DNA from: a virus | DNA length: 20,456 nt | Reading direction: 5' to 3' (one strand) | IMG/VR virus record: IMGVR_UViG_3300032053_000664 | Coordinates: 1 to 20,456 of that record | Shown here: positions 15,284 to 20,456 of the stretch, piece after piece | How positions within the stretch are numbered: position 1 is the stretch's first letter | Layout of the letters: each line of letters opens with the position of its first letter | The notes under the pieces: generated by a model | Databases searched by the model: none | The model's input: the letters and a program-made list of their open reading frames with translations, nothing else | What the model was told of the DNA's origin: nothing | Position numbers and translations under genes: made by a program

Positions 15284-15724
15284 ATGAGTGAAACAAACGT
15301 TTCTTTTTCTGCTGGCCTGGCTGAGTCCGGGCGTTATATGGATAAGATTGTCTACAAAGCTACCGCGACAACATTGTTAAGTACCACAGTCCCGCAGGTG
15401 TTGGGTGGGGAAATTTCGGGTTGTCAAGGTGCAGATTTTATCAATTTGACCTTTGAGCTTGACATTAATAGCGCACAAAATGTCAGGATATATCTGTACG
15501 GGATGTATGCCACGGCTGGATCAGAATATCTTGTCCCATACAAGGATTCGAGCGATGGGACAACGGACTACTACGAAGTACCTACCGATGCAGACGCTCA
15601 TCGTTTCGTAAGTTGGACTGTCAACAAGGCATTCCCTATCTATGTCTTTAGAGCTTTGATGGCGACCGACGGCGGGACTGATCCAGACATCGAACATAGT
15701 GAAGTGAGTATATCTAGGAGGTAA
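15284..15724 (+). CDS. Beta-rich protein of unknown function, probably virion-associated
   Basis: A 146-residue protein with AAGGAG before the ATG. It reads as alternating beta strands (DKIVYKATATTLLSTTVPQV, FINLTFELDINSAQNVRIYL) with an Asp/Tyr-rich loop (PYKDSSDGTTDYYEVP). The strand-rich end contains HRFVSWTVNKAFPIYVFRAL. Size and strand pattern resemble small phage jelly-roll or decoration-type proteins, but no family is recognised. Its last codons (AGG AGG TAA) double as the Shine-Dalgarno site of the next gene. A role in the tail tip or on the particle surface is possible from context alone. Confidence 0.5.
   Translation: MSETNVSFSAGLAESGRYMDKIVYKATATTLLSTTVPQVLGGEISGCQGADFINLTFELDINSAQNVRIYLYGMYATAGSEYLVPYKDSSDGTTDYYEVPTDADAHRFVSWTVNKAFPIYVFRALMATDGGTDPDIEHSEVSISRR
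15716..15722 (+). promoter_or_regulatory. Consensus ribosome binding site overlapping a stop codon
   Basis: AGGAGGT, a full match to the anti-Shine-Dalgarno complement, encodes the final Arg-Arg of the preceding protein and enters its TAA. It lies 4-5 bases before the ATG at 15727, so the Gly-Pro repeat gene should be translated strongly. Confidence 0.75.
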
Positions 15725-15726
15725 TC

Positions 15727-16194
15727 ATGCCAGTACCAGGACAAATGCCAATGCCACCCCAGGGACCACCCCAGGGACCGCCACCGGGACCAGGACCGGG
15801 ACCAGGACCGGGACCAGGACCGGGACCAGGACCGGGCGCACCCATGCCCCAGGATCAGGGACAAGGTATGCCTGGGGGAGAGGGCGATATTAAGACACAG
15901 ATAGATCAGATTGTTTCCCAGATGCCTCCTGAAAAGATGCAACAAATTGTTGGGATGGATCAGAAATCAGCTTTGAAAATGCTTATGGATATATTTTTGC
16001 AGGTTGGTTTGGATAAGCCATTGTCCCTGGATTTAGCGGGTGTATTGTATGAAGCCATTCTGACTAAAGCTCAACAATCAACAAATTCAACACTGTCAAT
16101 GATGAACCCGAATTTCACAAAAACTATGTCTCAACAAAATCCAGAAGCGGAGCAAGGTCCGAAGCAACCGTTATTGCCGACATTGGGAGGGTAG
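15727..16194 (+). CDS. Gly-Pro repeat protein, possible internal virion protein
   Basis: A 155-residue protein with an ideal ribosome binding site. Residues 1-20 are Pro/Gln/Met-rich, residues 21-38 are nine Gly-Pro pairs encoded by a 12-base minisatellite, and residues 40-52 are Gln/Gly-rich. The C-terminal 100 residues are a compact helical domain (IKTQIDQIVSQMPPEKMQQIV, ALKMLMDIFLQVGL, LAGVLYEAIL) followed by a Gln/Pro-rich tail. The layout of a flexible low-complexity arm plus helical domain fits a structural or packaged protein. It is followed after one base by the Ala/Gly-rich gene. I do not recognise the family. The minus-strand Arg/Ser/Trp frame over the same repeat is an artefact of the repeat. 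Confidence 0.55.
   Translation: MPVPGQMPMPPQGPPQGPPPGPGPGPGPGPGPGPGPGAPMPQDQGQGMPGGEGDIKTQIDQIVSQMPPEKMQQIVGMDQKSALKMLMDIFLQVGLDKPLSLDLAGVLYEAILTKAQQSTNSTLSMMNPNFTKTMSQQNPEAEQGPKQPLLPTLGG
15784..15831 (+). repeat. 12-base minisatellite (4 perfect units)
   Basis: The unit CCGGGACCAGGA is repeated four times without error, with a partial CCGGG at 15832-15836. Each unit encodes two Gly-Pro pairs. Because 12 is a multiple of 3, slippage would change arm length without breaking the frame. Confidence 0.9.
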
Positions 16195-16195
16195 T

Positions 16196-17260
16196 ATGCC
16201 TGATTATTCGTTTGATGAAAAAAACGGAATTTATAACGTAATGGATTTGACAGGTATGGGAAAAAACATACCAAAAATGCAAGATGCAGTAGCAAAACAG
16301 AAAGAAAGAATAACTCAACAAAATCCTGCTGATTATTTAACTCCACAATTGAATTATGGTACAGGTCAATCAACATTCCAGCAAGGGACACAGCAATCCC
16401 GTGAAGCTATGGCAAGTTCGCCCTGGTATCAACAATACCTAAAAGATTTGGGTTCTGCAAAAGAAAAGGTTCAGGGGTGGGGTGGTGAAGGTGGCGCCGG
16501 CGGTGGTGGCGGTGGTGGCGGTGGTGGTGTAGAAACGCCAGGGTATAGCGAAAATTTCAAAAAATTTCAAGGCGGCTTATACGGGTATGCCCAAGACCTG
16601 ATGACTAAGGAATCTCCCTTTGGGCAAACTGCTGTCAACTTAAAGACCCGTGATATTGACATGGGCAATCAACAAAAAATTGATTCTATCAAAGCGGATT
16701 TTGCGGCGCGTGGTCAGGCCGGGTCACCCCAGGAACAGAAAGCTTTGGAGCAAATTGATTATGGCGCAAAGATGCAAAAAGCTGATGTCATGCAGAAAAA
16801 CGCGGAGCAAGATGCTCAATACGGGTTACAAAAGTCAGAGGTTTTGCGATCTTATCATGATAGCTTTAACCAAGCCGAGATGCAAAACCGGGCAATGATC
16901 ATGCAGGGCCAGCAAATCAATGCGGCGGCGGCGGCGGGCGCGGCAAGCGCGGCGGCGGGGGATGCGAAATGGCAACTCATGATGGAGTTAAATCTGGCGG
17001 ACAAAGCCGCAAATGCTGGGCAAGCCTACGAAGGTGAGCAATTTGGCCGTTACATGCAGGGCGCACAATTTGACATGGGTAAAACTCAATGGAGTAATGA
17101 GTTTCAATATACAAAAACTTACAACAACCAGATGATAGATTTGAACCGTGAGCTTGCTGCACAAGCGGCTAAAACTGCAAAGTCTGGTCAGATTTGGGGA
17201 GCCATTGGCGGGGCACTTGGAGCGGTGGGCGGTGTAGTAGGTTCGATTTTAGGTAAATAA
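16196..17260 (+). CDS. Putative internal virion (ejection) protein with poly-Gly tract and C-terminal glycine zipper
   Basis: A 354-residue protein starting one base after the previous TAG, with GGAGGG upstream. Residues 102-111 are ten glycines in a (GGC GGT GGT)n tract, separating an N-terminal Gln-rich part from a helical body (about 120-330). The body is rich in Gln, Ala and Met, with an Ala run at 243-253. Residues 335-353 (WGAIGGALGAVGGVVGSILG) form a hydrophobic glycine zipper able to enter or span a membrane. Podovirus ejected proteins are often helical, Ala/Gln-rich and membrane-active at one end, so a role in forming a trans-envelope channel for DNA is plausible. No lytic transglycosylase motif is seen. 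The assignment is from composition and context. Confidence 0.52.
   Translation: MPDYSFDEKNGIYNVMDLTGMGKNIPKMQDAVAKQKERITQQNPADYLTPQLNYGTGQSTFQQGTQQSREAMASSPWYQQYLKDLGSAKEKVQGWGGEGGAGGGGGGGGGGVETPGYSENFKKFQGGLYGYAQDLMTKESPFGQTAVNLKTRDIDMGNQQKIDSIKADFAARGQAGSPQEQKALEQIDYGAKMQKADVMQKNAEQDAQYGLQKSEVLRSYHDSFNQAEMQNRAMIMQGQQINAAAAAGAASAAAGDAKWQLMMELNLADKAANAGQAYEGEQFGRYMQGAQFDMGKTQWSNEFQYTKTYNNQMIDLNRELAAQAAKTAKSGQIWGAIGGALGAVGGVVGSILGK
16499..16528 (+). repeat. (GGCGGTGGT)n poly-glycine tract
   Basis: Ten consecutive glycine codons, arranged as three 9-base units GGC GGT GGT and a final GGT. The tract is in frame and would act as a flexible linker. It is a likely site of length variation. Confidence 0.85.
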
Positions 17261-17271
17261 TAGGAGACAAC

Positions 17272-18393
17272 ATGGCAAATATACCAGTGATGCAAGGCCC
17301 GTCAAGTGAAATGTGGATGAGAGCGGCGGGAGTTGGCGTGCCTTCCGTGTGGGATGCTTTCGGGGAAGCGATCAAAGGCGCGGCGAATTTCTATGTTGAG
17401 AGCAAACGGCGCAAAGAAGAGCAAGACTACAGGGCAAAACTTGACGTGGAAAAGACTCGGCAATTTAATATTGGGGTTGGGTTGGAAAGGCAAAAGTTGA
17501 CGGGTGATATTGAAAATCGTAAATTAATGCGCGAGAGTCAGGCAGAAATAGCTAAATCTAATCGAATTTGGGAAGAAAAAAAGTTTTTACAAGAACAAGC
17601 CTTGAAGGTGCAAAAGGTTGAGCAAGACGCAGCCAAACAAACAACGAAAAAATTTGAGGAAGTTGATAAAAAAGTAAACCAAAAACATCAAGAGTTTGCA
17701 AAAGGGATTGTTTACAATTATGAAAACATGAAGGAAACCGACCCTGATGGAGCTAAATTATGGTTGAAAGAACAAGTCGCTAAATATGGATACCTTCCAC
17801 AAATGGATGCCTTTCAAAAAATTAAAAGACAAACCCCTGCTGGAAAAGATACTGGCAAATTTTCGGATATGCAAAAGGCGCAAGCTGAATATGATGCCCG
17901 ACAGCAAATGATTAAGGACGGGAAAAGACCTGAGAGTATTGAGGGTCAAAAATTATTGCCTGGATATATTAATCAATTTTTACTAAAAGGGAAAATCCCT
18001 GTGAACGATGAGAGCGGAGCAATGGGAAGGCCAAAAAATCCCGCAGTTGGCAAGACCTTACCTCCTATTAAAAGACCTCAAACAACAGGCGTGCCGGGTA
18101 ATATAATCGGGCAAGAACAACCTCAAGACACCTGGGGAAGTTCAGTGCAAGGGACAGCAACTCAATCACCCATATCAAATTTGCAGAAAGAAAATTATTT
18201 GAGAAAATTACCTCCTGGGTTTTGGAACCAGAATTTACCTCCTACCAATGAAGGGACAAGGTTAAGTGAAATTCAGAATTATGTTGCATCTTTAACCCCG
18301 GAAGCGCGAAAATTTTATGATGAGAGTCTCAAATTATATCCGGGTCAAGAAATGGAAATCTTGAAACAAATTAAATTGAAAGGAATTTTTTAA
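17272..18393 (+). CDS. Putative internal virion protein with long coiled coil
   Basis: A 373-residue protein with AGGAG at 17262-17266 before the ATG. Residues 20-45 contain a short Gly/Ala segment (WDAFGEAIKGAANFYVES). Residues 45-150 form a long, highly charged helix with coiled-coil character (RRKEEQDYRAKLDVEKTRQF, then LQEQALKVQKVEQDAAKQ). Residues 150-240 are helical and Gln/Lys-rich, 240-310 are Pro/Gly/Gln-rich and probably disordered, and the C-terminal 50 residues are helical again (LSEIQNYVASLTPEARKFYD). No catalytic motif is seen. It lies between the glycine-zipper protein and the large protein, so an ejected or inner-core protein is the best guess. Its stop overlaps the next ATG (TAATG). 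Confidence 0.5.
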   Translation: MANIPVMQGPSSEMWMRAAGVGVPSVWDAFGEAIKGAANFYVESKRRKEEQDYRAKLDVEKTRQFNIGVGLERQKLTGDIENRKLMRESQAEIAKSNRIWEEKKFLQEQALKVQKVEQDAAKQTTKKFEEVDKKVNQKHQEFAKGIVYNYENMKETDPDGAKLWLKEQVAKYGYLPQMDAFQKIKRQTPAGKDTGKFSDMQKAQAEYDARQQMIKDGKRPESIEGQKLLPGYINQFLLKGKIPVNDESGAMGRPKNPAVGKTLPPIKRPQTTGVPGNIIGQEQPQDTWGSSVQGTATQSPISNLQKENYLRKLPPGFWNQNLPPTNEGTRLSEIQNYVASLTPEARKFYDESLKLYPGQEMEILKQIKLKGIF

Positions 18394-20456
18394 TGCCAAC
18401 CAATTTTGATATTTTTAATCAAAATGAGGATAATCCTTACGATATTTTTAAATATAAACCGCAAACAGGATTAATAACCAAATCGCAAGATGATAATCCT
18501 TACGATATATTCAAATATAAACCGCAAACAGAATCTATAACTAAACTACAAGAGGACAATCCTTACGATATATTCAAATACAAATCGCAAATAGCAGATC
18601 AAAATCTTGAAGAATCTCAAAATTATCTCAATCCACGTCATAAAAAAATGGCGGAAGCAGGTTTGCCGGTTGAAAGAATATCAACGGGGCAGTTGCGCGT
18701 TCCTTATTCGATGTGGCCAAAGGGTGAGATAAATGTAGAGGCTGAGAAGTATATGGACAAAACGCTGTTTGAAAAAGCGGCTTTGCTGGGTGAAAAAGCT
18801 TTGGATTTGCCGGTTATTAAACAAACGGTCAAACCATTATTGTCCGTTTTTCCTACATTTTATAAGGGCTATTACAATACGTTAGGTGAATTTTCAAAAG
18901 ATTTGGAATATTTAACCAGTCGGTTTGGCGAAAATCCAATTTCAAAATTTTTTGGTGAAGCGGGTAACAGTGGAAAATATTTAGCAGAGACAATGGATGA
19001 TGCGGGTGTGCCAAAAGACCTGGCGGGCAGGATTGTTACAAGTCTGGGAAGTGCGGCGGGAGATTTGACAAAGTTAACAGTAACCGGTCCTTTGGGTGTT
19101 GCCAATTTGCCTGTTCATGGTGGATTGAGGGGAGCAAGAGAAGCGAAGGAAGCAGGGAAAAGTCCATTGGGGCAATTGGGAGCGGTTTTACCTGGGGCGA
19201 TTGAAGGCGCATTAATGGATCGTATCATGAAAGGAACAGGAGAATTAAAACCTATTCCTAGAGCGTTGACAAATTTTGGCGTTTTTGCTGGGATGCGGTT
19301 GGCTTCTGGTGCTTCGCTAGAGGATGCCTTGACCGAGGGTTTTATGACAGTTGGCTTTGGACAAATGGGTGGAAAGAAAGGCGCATCGGCTGGTGAATTA
19401 AAACAAACTCTTAAAGAAGCGTATGGACCGAAGGAAGTTAGGGCCGGTTCAACTTTGGAACCGACAGCATCGGATATTACGTCTGGACTAAAAGGCTACA
19501 TAAAGCCGGAAGGCGTGAGTTATATTCCAACCAGAGAAAAAACCGAGGGCATGACATTGGAACAACTATTGTCTGACCAATTACGGGCGCAACAGGAACT
19601 TGGAAGGCCATTGACAGAAAGGGAGCAAGCCGAGGCTAGACTTACCGAGCGTCCATTACCGCCCGAACAAAAACAGATTACTATCGAAGGTCAACCGGTT
19701 GAAATAAAACCATTTGAGCAGGTTAAACCAATTGAACAAAAACCACAGGAACCCGAAGGTGGAGAGACGGTCCTTGATTTGGGCAGTCCATTTCCAAAAC
19801 CAATCTTGTCCAAAACTTTACAAGAAAGAGCGGCGCGTGGGAGAGAATTTGTGCAAGTTGAGCCATTGCCAATAAATCCTAACTTAATAAAACCCGAACC
19901 GGGCCAAGTTCCAACCGCTCCTGACATGCCCAAAGTTGAAGGGCGACATGATATAAAACTTGTTGATGAGCAGATTGAACCTCAGACGGCTGACAATCCC
20001 TATCCGTCTGTTACAAGACGTTATCAAAACGATATTAACGCAACGATCCGTCAAGGGTATTTGGAGGATGGTACTCCATACAATCAAGTAAAATGGATTG
20101 ACTCAAAAAAACCAGGATCGGGCGCAGGTAATGAAATTTATAAAAATGTAATTGATGACGCAAATAAAAAAGGTGGTGTGTTGCTTGATGATTCGGCTTC
20201 CACTACTCCGGCTGCCTCACATTCAATTGATAGAGTTATCCAAAATCAGGGATTGGAAAGTAGAGTGGTTGGGGTGGATTCGGCTGGGAAACCCCAACGC
20301 GCAATATTTGATCCAATGAATTTTGCTGCTCGTGAAGGGGTAACGCCTCCGGTCACACCTCCAATAACCCCACCCCCAGGAGGAACAGGCGTTCCTGGGG
20401 AGACACCATCTGCCCAAGAACCCCGTCTAGTAGAAAGTAAGGTCCGCTCTAACACT
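18393..20456 (+). CDS. Very large internal/polyvalent-type protein, N-terminal 688 residues (3' end beyond window)
   Basis: An ATG at 18393 (in a TAATG overlap, with AAGGA at 18380-18384) opens a frame with no stop to the right edge, 688 codons. Residues 12-74 are three copies of a 21-residue unit with core DNPYDIFKYK. Residues 120-340 are helical and Ala/Gly/Leu-rich with semi-hydrophobic stretches (GQLGAVLPGAIEGALMDRIM, LTNFGVFAGMRLASGASLED). Residues 380-540 are Glu/Pro/Gln-rich linker. Residues 560-640 form a small alpha/beta segment with PGSGAGNEIYKNVIDDA, VLLDDSAS and RVVGVDS, possibly acetyltransferase-like. Residues 648-668 are Pro/Gly-rich linker. Repeated NPxDxF motifs followed by multi-domain bodies occur in large phage internal or polyvalent proteins, so ejection with the DNA is plausible. 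The true length and C-terminal domains are unknown. Confidence 0.55.
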   Translation, partial: MPTNFDIFNQNEDNPYDIFKYKPQTGLITKSQDDNPYDIFKYKPQTESITKLQEDNPYDIFKYKSQIADQNLEESQNYLNPRHKKMAEAGLPVERISTGQLRVPYSMWPKGEINVEAEKYMDKTLFEKAALLGEKALDLPVIKQTVKPLLSVFPTFYKGYYNTLGEFSKDLEYLTSRFGENPISKFFGEAGNSGKYLAETMDDAGVPKDLAGRIVTSLGSAAGDLTKLTVTGPLGVANLPVHGGLRGAREAKEAGKSPLGQLGAVLPGAIEGALMDRIMKGTGELKPIPRALTNFGVFAGMRLASGASLEDALTEGFMTVGFGQMGGKKGASAGELKQTLKEAYGPKEVRAGSTLEPTASDITSGLKGYIKPEGVSYIPTREKTEGMTLEQLLSDQLRAQQELGRPLTEREQAEARLTERPLPPEQKQITIEGQPVEIKPFEQVKPIEQKPQEPEGGETVLDLGSPFPKPILSKTLQERAARGREFVQVEPLPINPNLIKPEPGQVPTAPDMPKVEGRHDIKLVDEQIEPQTADNPYPSVTRRYQNDINATIRQGYLEDGTPYNQVKWIDSKKPGSGAGNEIYKNVIDDANKKGGVLLDDSASTTPAASHSIDRVIQNQGLESRVVGVDSAGKPQRAIFDPMNFAAREGVTPPVTPPITPPPGGTGVPGETPSAQEPRLVESKVRSNT
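18426..18614 (+). repeat. Three tandem 63-base coding repeats (NPYDIFKYK)
   Basis: Units start at 18426, 18489 and 18552, each 63 bases (21 codons), with the third diverging after its first 13 codons. The core encodes DNPYDIFKYK(P/S)Q in every copy and is nearly identical at the DNA level (AATCCTTACGATAT), pointing to recent tandem duplication. A shorter relative (FDIFNQN) precedes the first unit. Confidence 0.88.

Noticed and set aside
15784-15836. CRISPR-like array
   Set aside because: The units are contiguous 12-base coding repeats without spacers. The 63-base repeats at 18426 are likewise contiguous and coding.
15640-15945. Minus-strand frame rich in Trp-Ser-Arg repeats
   Set aside because: It is the complement of the 12-base minisatellite in the Gly-Pro gene and has no independent support.
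1-20456. tRNA, rRNA or insertion-sequence elements
   Set aside because: No cloverleaf-like intergenic sequence, transposase frame or flanking terminal inverted repeats were seen; coding density leaves little room for RNA genes.

Overview
The window is a contiguous block of virion structural genes from a tailed bacteriophage (Caudoviricetes). Eighteen genes all lie on the + strand and are tightly packed, with many stop/start overlaps and Shine-Dalgarno sites ahead of most starts. All three stop codons end genes, so the standard bacterial code fits. No host gene, RNA gene, integrase, terminase or lysis gene is visible, so the host cannot be named. The portal, scaffold, coat, adaptor and nozzle-like genes, together with the lack of any long tape-measure, sheath or tube gene, suggest a short-tailed, podovirus-like virion broadly resembling the P22 and T7 plans. 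That is an inference from gene order and by-eye family resemblance; no search was run.

Layout. Bases 1-3788 are the head block: the C-terminal part of a portal protein (cut by the left edge), a charged scaffold-like protein and the likely major capsid protein. Bases 3801-5759 encode a 652-residue glycine/threonine-rich beta protein directly behind the coat gene, a candidate head decoration or head-fibre protein. A strong inverted repeat at 5772-5799 then separates the head genes from the rest. Bases 5821-7552 hold three small unknown genes and a head-tail adaptor candidate. Bases 7570-10970 hold a Pro/Gln-rich disordered protein and an 864-residue nozzle/tail-hub-like protein.

Bases 10967-14944 carry the host-recognition module: a 1184-residue tail fibre with about ten YadA-head-type repeats, followed immediately by a 140-residue protein that resembles a fibre-tip beta domain. 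Bases 14956-15724 are two small unknown, probably virion, proteins. Bases 15727-20456 look like internal (ejected) virion proteins: a Gly-Pro repeat protein, an Ala/Gly-rich protein ending in a glycine zipper, a coiled-coil protein, and a very large protein that begins with three NPYDIFKYK repeats and runs off the right edge.

The most unusual content is the threefold-modular beta protein behind the coat gene, the YadA-type repeats in the phage fibre, the series of low-complexity Pro/Gly/Gln segments across virion proteins, and the edge-truncated large protein with repeated N-terminal motifs and a possible acetyltransferase-like segment.
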